The notes: a model not told the origin generated them from the sequence alone. DNA of 64,000 nt from Quadrisphaera sp. INWT6 (GCF_015390235.1 NZ_VUOH01000003.1:496001-560000); one strand, 5' to 3'; counted from the stretch's first letter, positions 17,897-28,288 are shown. Numbers and translations: made by a program.

Positions 17897-19345
17897 GTGA
17901 GCAGCTCAGCAGCGGCGGTCCCGAACGGGACGACCGCCCCCAAGAAGCACAAGGACAAGTCGCACTGGCTCTACATCGGCGTCATCGTCGCCGTGACGGC
18001 CGGCATCGTCCTGGGCCTGGCGGCCCCGGAGACCGCCAAGGAGATGAAGCCGATCGGCGCGGCCTTCATCGACCTGGTGAAGATGATGATCGGCCCGGTG
18101 ATCTTCTGCACCATCGTCCTGGGCATCGGCTCCATCCGGAAGGCCGCGACCGTCGGCAAGGTCGGCGGCATCGCCCTCGGCTACTTCCTGGCGATGTCGA
18201 CGTTCGCGCTGCTCATCGGTCTGGTCGTGGGCAACGTCATCCACCCCGGCGACGGCCTCACCATCTCCGACTCCGACGCGGCCGCGGCCGCCGCCGCCGC
18301 TGAGAAGGCCGCCGCGGCGTCCTCCGAGGCCGGCGGCGTCATCGGCTTCATCACCTCCCTCATCCCCACCACGCTGTTCTCCGCCCTGGTGCAGGAGCAG
18401 GTGCTGCAGGTGCTCGTCATCGCCCTGGTCGTCGGCTTCGCGCTGCAGACCATGGGTGAGACCGGCAAGCCGCTGCTCGACCTCGTGGGCAACCTGCAGA
18501 AGCTCGTCTTCAAGATCCTCGCCTGGGTGATGTGGCTGGCTCCCATCGGCGCGTTCGGTGCGATCGCCGGCGTCGTCGGCGAGACCGGCGTCGACGCCCT
18601 CAAGGCCCTCGCGATCCTCATGGGCGCCTTCTACCTGACCTGCGCCGTCTTCGTCTTCGTCATCCTCGGCACGATCCTGCGGGTCGTCACCGGCCTGAAC
18701 ATCTTCAGCCTGCTGAAGTACCTGGGCCGCGAGTTCCTGCTCATCGTCTCGACGTCCTCCTCCGAGACCGCGCTGCCCCGCCTCATCGCGAAGATGGAGC
18801 ACCTGGGCGTCGCCCGCCCGGTCGTCGGGATCGTCGTGCCGACCGGCTACTCCTTCAACTTGGACGGCACCGCGATCTACCTGACCATGGCCTCGATCTT
18901 CATCGCCGACGCCATGGGCACCCCGCTGTCGATCCCGGCGCAGATCGGTCTGCTCGCCTTCATGATCCTCGCCTCCAAGGGCGCCGCCGGCGTCACCGGC
19001 GCCGGTCTGGCCACCCTGGCCGGCGGCCTCCAGGCCCACGCCCCGGCCCTGGTCCCCGGCGTCGGCTTCATCGTCGGCATCGACAGGTTCATGTCCGAGG
19101 CCCGCGCCGTCACCAACTTCGCCGGCAACGCGGTGGCCACCGTCCTGGTGGGCACCTGGACCAAGGAGATCGACAAGGACCGCGTCCGCTCGGTCCTCGC
19201 CGGCGACCTCCCCTTCGACGAGTCCTCCCTCGCCGCCGACGGCGGGCACGGCGCCCCGACCGCCGGCCCGAACGCCCCGTCCGAGCGCGACGGCGACCTC
19301 GTCCTCTCCGACGACCGTCCGCTGGTGGGCAGCGCCCAGCGCTGA
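17897..19345 (+). CDS. dctA: DctA-type C4-dicarboxylate:cation symporter
   Basis: Inner-membrane DAACS family carrier importing succinate, fumarate, malate or related acids with protons or sodium. Recognised by the re-entrant loop serine motif STSSSETALPRLI, the NLDGTAIYLTMA motif in TM7 and GVTGAGLATLAGGL in hairpin 2, plus about eight hydrophobic segments. An Ala-rich loop (about residues 128-145) separates TM3 and TM4. The C-terminal 45 residues are hydrophilic. GTG 17897 is preferred; a GGAGGTG ribosome site sits just upstream. Regulation by the divergent two-component pair is likely. Codon use is typical of a well-expressed gene. Confidence 0.94.
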   Translation: MSSSAAAVPNGTTAPKKHKDKSHWLYIGVIVAVTAGIVLGLAAPETAKEMKPIGAAFIDLVKMMIGPVIFCTIVLGIGSIRKAATVGKVGGIALGYFLAMSTFALLIGLVVGNVIHPGDGLTISDSDAAAAAAAAEKAAAASSEAGGVIGFITSLIPTTLFSALVQEQVLQVLVIALVVGFALQTMGETGKPLLDLVGNLQKLVFKILAWVMWLAPIGAFGAIAGVVGETGVDALKALAILMGAFYLTCAVFVFVILGTILRVVTGLNIFSLLKYLGREFLLIVSTSSSETALPRLIAKMEHLGVARPVVGIVVPTGYSFNLDGTAIYLTMASIFIADAMGTPLSIPAQIGLLAFMILASKGAAGVTGAGLATLAGGLQAHAPALVPGVGFIVGIDRFMSEARAVTNFAGNAVATVLVGTWTKEIDKDRVRSVLAGDLPFDESSLAADGGHGAPTAGPNAPSERDGDLVLSDDRPLVGSAQR

Positions 19346-19361
19346 CACCGCACCACCGGCG

Positions 19362-19402
19362 GCGCGGGCGCCGACCTCCCACCAGGGGGTCGGCGCCCGC
19401 GC
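19362..19402 (+). terminator. Terminator hairpin after dctA
   Basis: A perfect 15-bp GC-rich stem (19362-19376 with 19388-19402) and an 11-nt loop start 17 bp after the dctA stop. There is no U-tract, as is common in high-GC actinobacteria. Confidence 0.7.
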
Positions 19403-19452
19403 TCGTGCGCGCCCAGGCGCTCTCCCCCGGCCGCCCGCGCGCACCCCTCGTG

Positions 19453-19503
19453 GGCACAGGGCCACCCCGTGCCACTCCTACTGGCACGGGGTGGCCCTGT
19501 GCC
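19453..19503. repeat. Long perfect hairpin, left copy of an inverted pair
   Basis: Two 22-nt arms (19453-19474 and 19482-19503) pair perfectly around the 7-nt loop CTCCTAC. The same 49-bp core recurs at 20652-20700 in the opposite orientation (loop GTAGGAG), bracketing the AbiEi/DUF559-like gene. It could act as a terminator, but the second copy suggests a palindromic repeat element. Confidence 0.85.
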
Positions 19504-19610
19504 AGTCCCGAGGTGGTGCAGACCCACCCAAGGGCGCTGGAGTGACGACCACGGGGCTCTCCGTGCGCCCACAGGAGCGCCCGCACCACCTGCTGTCCAC
19601 AGGGGCGGCG

Positions 19611-20609
19611 ATGAACGACGTCGGCGGCTGCTCGCCCGTGACGCTGGGCCGCATGCCCCGACGCAAGCCCATCGACGAGCAGGCCCTCGCCGACGTCCTC
19701 CGCCCTGGAGCATCCGTCGCCACGCACTCCGAGCTGAAGGAGATCGGAGTGCCGTCGTCGACGATCACCCTGCGCATCCGGGACGGCGGTCCGTGGCAGC
19801 GGGTCCTCCCCGGCGTGGTGGCCGGCCACAAGGGGGTGCTCACGCGCTTCGAGAAGCGGATGGGAGCGCTGGAGTACGCGGGGCCGGACAGCGCACTCAC
19901 CGGACTGGACGCCCTCGACCTCCACGGGCTCCGCACCAGGGGCCTGCGCCGCAGCGACAGGGTGCACGTCCTCATCCCCCACAGCAGCCAGAAGAGCTCG
20001 CACGGCTTCGCACTGCTGACGCGCAGCCGCCGGGCCATCGCGAGCTCCGTCCGCGGGGGGCTGCGAGTGGTTCCCGTGGCGCGGGCCCTGGTCGACGCCT
20101 GCCGCCGCGAGGGCGCTCTCGACGACGTCCGGGAGCTGGTCGCGGCGGCTGTCCAGCAGCGCCTGTGCACGGTGGCGGAGGTCGCGGTGGAGGTGGCGCT
20201 GGCACAGCGGCAGCGCACAGCCCTCCCGCGCTCCGTCCTCGCGGAGGTCGCAGCGGGGATCCGGTCGGTGGCCGAGGCGAAGCTGCGGGCGGGCTTCGAC
20301 CGGTACGGGGTCCCCCAGCCACGGTGGAACGTCGAGATCCGGAACGACGCCGGGGAGCTCGTGGTCACCCTCGACGCCTACTGGGAGGACCTCGAGGCCG
20401 AGCTGGAGATCAACTCGGTGGAGTGGCACCTGGCGCCGCGCGCCTTCAGGAAGACGACTCGGCGCCAGCGCGTCGTGGTGCTGAGCGGACGCAGCACCAT
20501 CTCGGTGCTCCCCAGCGAGATCGACGACGACGTCGAGGGGATCTGCCGGGAGGTCCTGCAGTTCCTGAGGGTCTGCGCCGCTGAGCGGCAGCAGCGCGGC
20601 GCCTCTTGA
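19611..20609 (+). CDS. AbiEi antitoxin-like / DUF559-type protein
   Basis: 332-aa protein. The N-terminal winged-helix-like region (VATHSELKEIGVPSSTITLRI, then WQRVLPGVV) is the AbiEi antitoxin type seen in many actinobacterial orphan genes. The C-terminal part (VTLDAYWEDLEAELEINSVEWHL... RQRVVVLSG) is compatible with a degenerate PD-(D/E)XK/DUF559 fold. No AbiEii nucleotidyltransferase toxin partner is adjacent, so it is not a complete toxin-antitoxin pair. ATG 19611 is used because earlier in-frame starts fall within the upstream hairpin; ATG 19653 is also possible. The gene sits alone between two inverted hairpin repeats. Slightly less GC-biased codons than its neighbours hint at transfer. 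Confidence 0.65.
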   Translation: MNDVGGCSPVTLGRMPRRKPIDEQALADVLRPGASVATHSELKEIGVPSSTITLRIRDGGPWQRVLPGVVAGHKGVLTRFEKRMGALEYAGPDSALTGLDALDLHGLRTRGLRRSDRVHVLIPHSSQKSSHGFALLTRSRRAIASSVRGGLRVVPVARALVDACRREGALDDVRELVAAAVQQRLCTVAEVAVEVALAQRQRTALPRSVLAEVAAGIRSVAEAKLRAGFDRYGVPQPRWNVEIRNDAGELVVTLDAYWEDLEAELEINSVEWHLAPRAFRKTTRRQRVVVLSGRSTISVLPSEIDDDVEGICREVLQFLRVCAAERQQRGAS

Positions 20610-20651
20610 CTCCCACGCCCTGGTGGGTGGGACCGCGCCACTCCAGGAACA

Positions 20652-20700
20652 GCACAGGGCCACCCCGTGCCAGTAGGAGTGGCACGGGGTGGCCCTGTGC
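20652..20700. repeat. Long perfect hairpin, right copy of an inverted pair
   Basis: 21-nt arms (20652-20672 and 20680-20700) with loop GTAGGAG; the exact reverse complement of the core of the 19453 hairpin. It lies 42 bp after the stop of the bracketed gene. Flanking inner sequence is also partly inverted-repeated. Confidence 0.85.
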
Positions 20701-20738
20701 CACTCGAGTGGAACCGAGGGGGCGACCGCCGGGGCGCG

Positions 20739-21398
20739 TCAGCCCAGGGAGGCGGCGCTGGCGTCGCGGGCCGTCGACAGCTCGACGAGGACGGCGCGCT
20801 CGATGCTCGCGGCGTCGGCCTCGGACAGGTCGATGAAGCGCAGCGCCAGCTCGGCGCGGTCGGAGTCGACGCGGACCACCTCGGCGCGGGTGGTGACGGT
20901 CTGCTCGTCGGCCACCTCGACGACGACCTCGAGCTCGGAGTCGGCCAGGCCGGCGCCGCCGAGGTTGGCGAGGGCGGCGTCGGTGGCGAGCACCACTCGG
21001 GCGCCAGTGCGCGAGAGGTCGATGGTGCGGGCGGCGGCGGCGACGCGGCCGCGCAGCTGGGCGCGTCGGGCGAGGTCGGCGCGGGGCTCGGCGCGCTGGT
21101 GCTCGGTGGCCAGGGCGAGGACGCCGGTCAGGAGCACCTCGCCGGGGGTCGCCGTGCCCTCCACGACGGCCTCGATGACGAGCGCGGCACCGCTGCTCAG
21201 CGGCACGTGGACCCACACCGGGGCGTCGGTCAGCTCGGCCGCCGAGGCCTCGTCGAGGGCGACGACGGCGGTGGCGACCAGGCCCGCGGGGCTGGTGCTC
21301 CAGTCGTCGAGGCGCCCGACGTGCTCGGGACCGCCGGAGATCGGCAGGAGCCGCACGGCGGCACCGACCGGGGGGACCTGGGAGGAAGCCGTGGACAC
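20739..21398 (-). CDS. PilZ domain protein
   Basis: 219-aa cytoplasmic protein with an N-terminal YcgR-like beta domain and a C-terminal PilZ domain, which usually binds cyclic di-GMP. The Arg-rich motif (RADLARRAQLRG) and the DLSRTGARV motif are present, followed by a LALRFIDLSEAD strand-helix end. A GGDEF protein elsewhere in the window (29979-31626) could supply the ligand, though this link is only inference. Starts GTG; lies downstream of glyS, separated by a strong hairpin. Confidence 0.8.
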   Translation of the reverse strand: MSTASSQVPPVGAAVRLLPISGGPEHVGRLDDWSTSPAGLVATAVVALDEASAAELTDAPVWVHVPLSSGAALVIEAVVEGTATPGEVLLTGVLALATEHQRAEPRADLARRAQLRGRVAAAARTIDLSRTGARVVLATDAALANLGGAGLADSELEVVVEVADEQTVTTRAEVVRVDSDRAELALRFIDLSEADAASIERAVLVELSTARDASAASLG

Positions 21399-21423
21399 GC
21401 TGGCGACCCTAGCCCTCGCGGCG

Positions 21424-21471
21424 TGTCGCAGCGGGCGTTTCCGGGCAAGCCCGGGAACGCCCGCTGCGACA
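21424..21471 (-). terminator. Terminator hairpin after glyS
   Basis: Arms 21424-21446 and 21449-21471 pair over 23 bp with a single G-U-type mismatch and an AA turn. It lies just after glyS and before the PilZ gene on the same strand, so it probably isolates the two. Confidence 0.75.
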
Positions 21472-21506
21472 GCGGTCCGACAGCGCTCAGGAGGTGCCGG
21501 GCGGGG

Positions 21507-22904
<1,398 letters not shown>

Positions 22905-22950
22905 GGGAGACCCTCTCCGGCTGGCGTGTCGGTGGACGCCCGATCGTAGG

Positions 22951-23772
22951 TCACCCCTTCGGGGGTGCTCCCAGCACGAACTCCACCGCGGCGTCGCGGA
23001 AGTGCCGCGAGACCGGCGCGTTGAAGTGGTTGCGCCCGGGGATCTCGAAGAACCGCCCGCCGGGCGTGGCCGCCGCCAGCCGCTGCGAGCCGGCGAGGAT
23101 GCCGTCCTCGCTGCCGGTGCAGAACAGCACCGGGACCTGCGGCGGCTCGTGGGGGTCGGGGTCGTCGTCCGGCCCCCCGCGGCGCAGCCCCTCCACCAGG
23201 GAGACCAGGGCCAGGACGTCGTTGCCGGGGACGGCGCTCGCCATCGTCAGGTAGCCCGCCGTCACGCGGTCCGAGGGCGCCTCACCGGTCGCCAGGGCGT
23301 GCCGGGCCTCCTCGGTGCGGAACCGGGTCAGGGGCGCGCCGTCGGGGATGCCGCCGAGCACCGCGCGGCTGATCCGCTCCGGCATCTCCAGCGCCGCGCG
23401 CCAGCCCACCCGGGCGCCGAGGGAGTACCCGACGTAGGCGGCGTCCATCACCAGGTAGGTGTCGAGGACGACGCGCAGGTCCTCGACGAGCAGGTCGAGG
23501 GAGTAGGCGTCGCGCTCGCGGGGCTTGTCGGAGGCGCCGTGGCCGCGCTGGTCGACGCCGATGACGCGCACGCCGGCGCGGGTGAGGTCGCGGACCCAGC
23601 CGGTGCGCACGAAGTTGGCGGTGAAGCTCGAGGCGAAGCCGTGGACGGCGAGGACGACGGGCGCCTCGCTCTCGGGGCCGTCGTCGCCCTCGGGACGCAC
23701 GTCGTAGGTGGCGATGCGCCGCCGGTCCTCCGACATCACGATCTTCGGGGCGGGGTCGTTCTGCTCGGGCAC
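22951..23772 (-). CDS. Alpha/beta hydrolase
   Basis: 273-aa alpha/beta hydrolase fold protein. Oxyanion region [10 protein letters not shown], nucleophile elbow [10 protein letters not shown] (Ser in GYSLG), acid DGIL region and a final catalytic His in PGRNHFNAP are visible. GTG 23772 is chosen because a CATGAT box lies six bases before it; an ATG 33 bp inside is an alternative. Substrate unknown. It lies between glyS and the RamB-like regulator, all on the minus strand. Confidence 0.85.
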   Translation of the reverse strand: MPEQNDPAPKIVMSEDRRRIATYDVRPEGDDGPESEAPVVLAVHGFASSFTANFVRTGWVRDLTRAGVRVIGVDQRGHGASDKPRERDAYSLDLLVEDLRVVLDTYLVMDAAYVGYSLGARVGWRAALEMPERISRAVLGGIPDGAPLTRFRTEEARHALATGEAPSDRVTAGYLTMASAVPGNDVLALVSLVEGLRRGGPDDDPDPHEPPQVPVLFCTGSEDGILAGSQRLAAATPGGRFFEIPGRNHFNAPVSRHFRDAAVEFVLGAPPKG

Positions 23773-23849
23773 CCGCAGATCATGGCGGACTCCCAGCCCG
23801 CGCACAGCCGACCGCGTCCCGTCCGGCGGCGTGGGCTGCGTCACCGGCG

Positions 23850-25298
23850 TCACCGCGCGTGCCGCTCGAGGAAGGCGTACACCTCGGCGTCGTCGACGCC
23901 GGGGAAGGAGCCCGTGGGCAGGGGCGCGAGCACGTGGGCGTGCATCGTGGCCGAGGGCCAGCTGCGGCCCGCCCAGCGGTCGGCCAGCTCGCCCGGGGGC
24001 CGCTTGCAGCAGCCGTCGTCGGGGCAGGTGGACCGGGCCCGCACCGCGGTGTCGCGGCCGCGGAACCACTTGGCGTGCACGTACGGGACGCCGACGGTGA
24101 TGGAGAACCGGCTGCCGCTGGCGTTGCGCCCGGTCTGGGCGCTGCACCAGAACGTGCCGCCGGGGGTGTCGGTGTACTGGTGGAACTCCGTGGTCCGGTC
24201 GCGCTGCGCGAAGACGGCGCGGGCGGCCCAGCGCCGGCAGACGTGCTGCCCCTCCACCGCGCCGGCCGCGTCGGCGGGCAGGCCCACGCCGTCGTCCTCG
24301 TAGCCCTTGGTGAGGGCGCCGTCCTCGGTGACGCGCAGGAAGTGCAGGGGGATGTCGAGGTCGCGCGTGGCGAGGTTGGTGAGGCGCCACGCGGCGGTCT
24401 CGTGGGTGATGCCGAAGGCGTCGCGGAAGTCCTCCACGGCGAGGTCCTTGGCGGCCTTGGCCGCGCGGAGCAGCTCCAGCGCGGGCGTCCGGGGCACCAG
24501 GCACGCCGCGGCGTAGTAGTTGATCTCCATGCGCTGGCGCAGGAAGTCGGCGTAGTCGACCGGGGCGGAGTGCTTCAGCAGCTGGTGGGCCATGGCCTGC
24601 AGCGCCAGGGAGCGCAGCCCGTGCCCGCCCGGGGTCGAGGCCGGCGGGAGGTAGATGCGCCCGTTCTCGAGGTCGGTGACCGTGCGGGTGGAGTGGGGCA
24701 GGTCGTCGACGTAGAGGATCGTCAGCCCCAGCTCGGCCGCCATCCGCGCCACGGTGCGGTGCGTCAGCGGGCCGGCGCCGTGCCCGGCGGCGCGCAGCTG
24801 CTGCTCCGCGAGCTCCTCCAGCTCGGGCAGGTGGTTGTGGACGGCGCGCATGGTGCGCCGCAGCTCGGTGTTGGCCCGCCGGGCCTCCTCGGGGGTGGCG
24901 CTGGCGGCCTCGTCGCGGCGGCGCAGCTCGCCGTGCAGGCCCACCAGCGCCTCGAGGGCCTCGGTGGGCAGCGTGCGCGAGGGCCGCACCGCGGGCAGCC
25001 CGAGCCGGGCGTACGCGGGACTGCCCTGGGCCCGCTCGAGGGCGATCTCGAGGGCGGCCCGCCGGGTGGGCGGCTCGGGGTCGAGCAGGGAGGCGGTCGG
25101 CACGCCGAGCGCCTGGGCGAGCGCCGACAGCAGTCCGAGCCGCGGCTCCCGGTGCCCGTTCTCGACCAGCGACAGCTGGCTGGCGGAGACGCCGGTGTCG
25201 GCGGCGAGCTGGTCGAGGGTCAGCCCGCGCTGGGTGCGCAGGTGCCGGACCCGCCGCCCGAGCGTCAGGGGGTCGGCGCTGGGGGCTCCTGGCGTCAC
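23850..25298 (-). CDS. RamB/ScfR-like XRE regulator with ImmA/IrrE and DUF2083 domains
   Basis: 482-aa transcription factor: XRE helix-turn-helix (residues 8-62, GRRVRHLRTQRGLTLDQLA...SQLSLVENGHREP), an IrrE/ImmA peptidase-like central region (about 150-275), and a C-terminal DUF2083 domain with a Cys-rich motif (TCPDDGCCKRP). This is the architecture of RamB/short-chain fatty-acid regulators that control acetate and propionate metabolism. The start is leaderless: TAGCGT at 25306-25311, seven bases before GTG. It is divergent from pckG across a 122-bp gap that contains a palindrome over its own -10, suggesting autoregulation and control of gluconeogenesis. Confidence 0.88.
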   Translation of the reverse strand: MTPGAPSADPLTLGRRVRHLRTQRGLTLDQLAADTGVSASQLSLVENGHREPRLGLLSALAQALGVPTASLLDPEPPTRRAALEIALERAQGSPAYARLGLPAVRPSRTLPTEALEALVGLHGELRRRDEAASATPEEARRANTELRRTMRAVHNHLPELEELAEQQLRAAGHGAGPLTHRTVARMAAELGLTILYVDDLPHSTRTVTDLENGRIYLPPASTPGGHGLRSLALQAMAHQLLKHSAPVDYADFLRQRMEINYYAAACLVPRTPALELLRAAKAAKDLAVEDFRDAFGITHETAAWRLTNLATRDLDIPLHFLRVTEDGALTKGYEDDGVGLPADAAGAVEGQHVCRRWAARAVFAQRDRTTEFHQYTDTPGGTFWCSAQTGRNASGSRFSITVGVPYVHAKWFRGRDTAVRARSTCPDDGCCKRPPGELADRWAGRSWPSATMHAHVLAPLPTGSFPGVDDAEVYAFLERHAR

Positions 25299-25302
25299 GC
25301 TC

Positions 25303-25319
25303 TTGACGCTAGCGCAAGA
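25303..25319. promoter_or_regulatory. Palindromic operator candidate between ramB-like gene and pckG
   Basis: Near-perfect 17-bp palindrome CTTGACGCTAGCGCAAG that contains the regulator's -10 (TAGCGT on the minus strand). The AT-poor sequence does not match the classic TTTGCAAA RamB site exactly, so the assignment is inferred. Confidence 0.45.
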
Positions 25320-25420
25320 ATGGCGGATCTTCACGCACGTCGAGCGTGGAGGAGCGCTCCAGGGCGGGAACAGTAGGGGGCAGACAGCACGGATCCCCGC
25401 CCCTTCAGAGGAGACCCGCC

Positions 25421-27262
25421 ATGACGCTCATCGACGAGACCCCCATCGCCACCGGCTCCGAGCGCCCCGACGTGCACGCCTGGGTCGCGCAGGTCGCCGA
25501 GCTGACCCAGCCGGCGCGCGTGGTGTGGTGCGACGGCTCCGGCGCCGAGCGCCACCGCCTCATCGCCATGGGCGTGCGCAAGGGCACCCTCGAGCCGCTG
25601 CCCGAGCCGCACTACGGCAGCTACCTCGTGCGCTCGGCCCCCGACGACGTCGCCCGCGTCGAGGACCGCACCGTCATCGCCACCACCGACCCCGACGACG
25701 CCGGCCCCACCAACAACTGGCGTGACCCGGTGGACCTCGAGGCCGAGCTGGTCGAGCTCTTCGAGGGCTCCATGCGCGGTCGCACCATGTGGGTGGTGCC
25801 CTTCTCGATGGGTCCCGTCGGCGGCCCCATCTCCCAGCTCGGCGTGCAGGTGACCGACTCCCTGTACGCGGTGCTGTCGATGGGCACGATGACCCGGGTG
25901 GGCGCTGCGGCGCGCGAGCTCGTCGAGGCCGGGGCTCCGTGGGTGCCCGCCGTGCACTCCGTCGGCTACCCGCTGACCGACGAGTTCGGCCAGCAGGTCC
26001 GCGAGGACGTGCCGTGGCCCTCCAGCGACACCAAGCTCATCGCGCACTTCCCCGAGAGCCGGCAGATCTGGAGCTACGGCTCCGGCTACGGCGGCAACGC
26101 GCTGCTGGGCAAGAAGTGCTTCGCGCTGCGCATCGCCTCGGCGATGGGCCGCGACCAGGGCTGGCTCGCCGAGCACATGCTGCTGGTGCGCGTCACCACC
26201 CCGGAGGGGAAGCAGCACCACGTGGCCGGCGCCTTCCCCTCGGCGTGCGGCAAGACCAACTTCGCGATGATGACGCCCAGCCTGCCCGGCTGGAAGATCG
26301 AGACCCTGGGCGACGACATCGTCTGGATGCGCCGCGACTCCGAGGGCCGTCTGCGCGCCATCAACCCCGAGGCGGGCTTCTTCGGCGTCGCCCCCGGCAC
26401 CTCCGAGGCCACCAACCCCGCCGCGCACCAGATGCTGTGGGGCAACACGATCTTCACCAACTGCGCGCAGACCGCTGACGGCGACGTGTGGTGGGAGGGG
26501 CTCACGCCCACCCCGCCGCAGGGCCTGACCGACTGGCGCGGCGAGCCGTGGTCGCCGGAGTCCGGGAAGCCGGCGGCCCACCCCAACGCCCGCTTCACGG
26601 TGGCCGCCGAGCAGTGCCCGACCCTCGCCGACAGCTGGGACGACCCGGAGGGCGTCGTCGTCGACGCGGTGCTCTTCGGGGGGCGCCGCGCGACCACCGT
26701 GCCGCTGGTCGCCCAGGCCCGCGACTGGGCCCACGGCGTCTTCCTCGGCGCCACCATGGCCTCGGAGAAGACCGCCGCCGCCGAGGGCACCGTCGGCGAG
26801 GTGCGCCGCGACCCGTTCGCGATGCTGCCCTTCACCGGCTACAACGCCGCCGACCACTGGGGCCACTGGCTCTCCCAGGGCGAGCAGCTCGGCGAGCACG
26901 CCCCGGCGCTGTTCTCGGTCAACTGGTTCCGCAAGGACGACGACGGCGGTTTCCTGTGGCCGGGCTTCGGCGACAACAGCCGCGTGCTGGAGTGGGTCGT
27001 CGCCCGCCTCGAGGGCCGCGTCGACGCCGTCGACACCCCCGCCGGCCTGGTGCCGCGGGCCGAGGACCTCACCACCGCCGACCTCGGCCTGGCGGAGGGC
27101 GTGCTCGAGCAGCTGCTGACCGCCGACCCGGCCGAGTACGCCCGCGAGGCCGACGGCGTGGAGGAGCTCTTCGCCGGGTTCGGCGACCGCCTCCCGCAGG
27201 CCATGCGCGACCAGCTCGCCGAGCTGCGCTCCCGCACCGCCGGCGACGGGGGGACCGCGTGA
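25421..27262 (+). CDS. pckG: Phosphoenolpyruvate carboxykinase (GTP)
   Basis: Converts oxaloacetate and GTP to PEP, GDP and CO2: the entry step of gluconeogenesis. The P-loop kinase-1a motif with the reactive cysteine (FPSACGKTNFAMM, Cys276), the oxaloacetate-binding MGVRKGTLEPLPE start, GYGGNALLGKKCFALRIAS and the ENxxR-like GVAPGTSEATN region are present. 613 aa matches the GTP class used by actinobacteria. GAGGAGA ribosome site 9 bp before ATG. Probably regulated through the divergent RamB-like protein. Confidence 0.97.
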   Translation: MTLIDETPIATGSERPDVHAWVAQVAELTQPARVVWCDGSGAERHRLIAMGVRKGTLEPLPEPHYGSYLVRSAPDDVARVEDRTVIATTDPDDAGPTNNWRDPVDLEAELVELFEGSMRGRTMWVVPFSMGPVGGPISQLGVQVTDSLYAVLSMGTMTRVGAAARELVEAGAPWVPAVHSVGYPLTDEFGQQVREDVPWPSSDTKLIAHFPESRQIWSYGSGYGGNALLGKKCFALRIASAMGRDQGWLAEHMLLVRVTTPEGKQHHVAGAFPSACGKTNFAMMTPSLPGWKIETLGDDIVWMRRDSEGRLRAINPEAGFFGVAPGTSEATNPAAHQMLWGNTIFTNCAQTADGDVWWEGLTPTPPQGLTDWRGEPWSPESGKPAAHPNARFTVAAEQCPTLADSWDDPEGVVVDAVLFGGRRATTVPLVAQARDWAHGVFLGATMASEKTAAAEGTVGEVRRDPFAMLPFTGYNAADHWGHWLSQGEQLGEHAPALFSVNWFRKDDDGGFLWPGFGDNSRVLEWVVARLEGRVDAVDTPAGLVPRAEDLTTADLGLAEGVLEQLLTADPAEYAREADGVEELFAGFGDRLPQAMRDQLAELRSRTAGDGGTA

Positions 27263-27345
27263 ACCGCTGGTCGCTGCGCAGCGACCGCCGTCCGGGCCTG
27301 GTGCGCGCCACCGGCCCGGGCGGCGGCCCCGTCGCACCCGCCGGC

Positions 27346-28288
27346 TCAGCCCGCGCCCTGACCGCCAGCCGTAGCCGGGTCCGCAGCACCGCCCTCAGCG
27401 GTGGGCGCGTCGGTGCTGTCACCGGCGTCGACGGCGTCGACGGCGTCGACGGCGTCGACGGCACCCGCCGTAGCGCCGGTCGCGGCGGGCGTAGGCCTCG
27501 ACGGCCCGCCACAGCACCCGGCGGTCGACGTCGGGCCAGGGCGTGTCGACGAACATCAGCTCGGCGTAGGCCGACTGCCACAGCATGAAGTTGGACGTCC
27601 GCTGCTCACCGCTGGTGCGCAGGAAGAGGTCGACGTCCGGTAGGTCGGGCTCGTCGAGGTGGCGGGCCAGGGCGCGCTCGTCGATCTTCTCCGGGTCGAG
27701 CCGCCCGGCCGCCACCTCGCGCGCGAGCGCCTTCGCGGCGTCGGCGATCTCGGCCCGGCCGCCGTAGTTGACGCACATCGTCAGGGTGCAGGTGGAGTTG
27801 CCGGCGGTGAGCTGCTCGGCCTCCTCCAGCTCCTTGATGACGCTGCGCCACAGGCGCGGACGCCGCCCCGCCCACCGGACGCGCACGCCCCACTCGTGCA
27901 TGGTGTCGCGGCGGCGGCGGATGACGTCGCGGTTGAACCCCATGAGGAAGCGCACCTCCTCCGGGGAGCGCTTCCAGTTCTCCGTGGAGAACGCGTAGGC
28001 CGAGACGTGCGTGACCCCGACCTCGATGGCCCCGGCGACGACGTCGAGCAGGGACGCCTCGCCCATCTTGTGGCCCTCGACGCGGGGCAGGCCCCGGGCG
28101 TTGGCCCAGCGGCCGTTGCCGTCCATGACGATGGCCACGTGCTTGGGCACGAGGTGCTCGGGGACGGCGGGGGCCCGCTCGCCGGAGGGGTGGGGCGGCG
28201 GGGGCACCACCGGCGCCGTCCGCGCAGGTGCTCCACCGGACGACCGGCCGCGGCCGCCTCGCACGCTGCTCCTCACGCTGCTCCTCAC
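27346..28288 (-). CDS. uppS: Isoprenyl transferase (UppS family), frameshifted near the C-terminus
   Basis: Cis-prenyltransferase that makes the polyprenyl diphosphate lipid carrier for cell-wall synthesis. [20 protein letters not shown] (catalytic Asp), [44 protein letters not shown] and TPWPDV motifs are all present. The family core ends at RRDRRYGG. As read, the frame then runs into poly-Arg and stops at 27419. Removing one base at about 27463-27469 instead gives [20 protein letters not shown] and a stop at 27346, a more natural tail encoded by four GTCGACGGC repeats. GTG start overlaps the recO stop (GTGA). An Arg/Gly-rich N-terminal extension precedes the core. Confidence 0.9.
27424..27459. 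repeat. 9-bp tandem repeat (GGCGTCGAC)x4
   Basis: Four exact copies of GGCGTCGAC followed by GGC. They lie in the 3' end of uppS and encode Ala-Val-Asp repeats in the likely correct frame. Confidence 0.9.

Noticed and set aside
19491..19610. GTG at 19491 as start of the AbiEi/DUF559-like gene
   Set aside because: It lies inside the right arm of the upstream hairpin, and the added residues match nothing. ATG at 19611 is more plausible.
19611..20609. Complete type IV toxin-antitoxin (AbiE) system
   Set aside because: Only an AbiEi-like N-terminus is present; there is no nucleotidyltransferase toxin (AbiEii) next to it.
27263..27600. An independent plus-strand gene with an STAST repeat after pckG
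   Set aside because: It only reads the uppS repeat antisense and shows no conserved domain.
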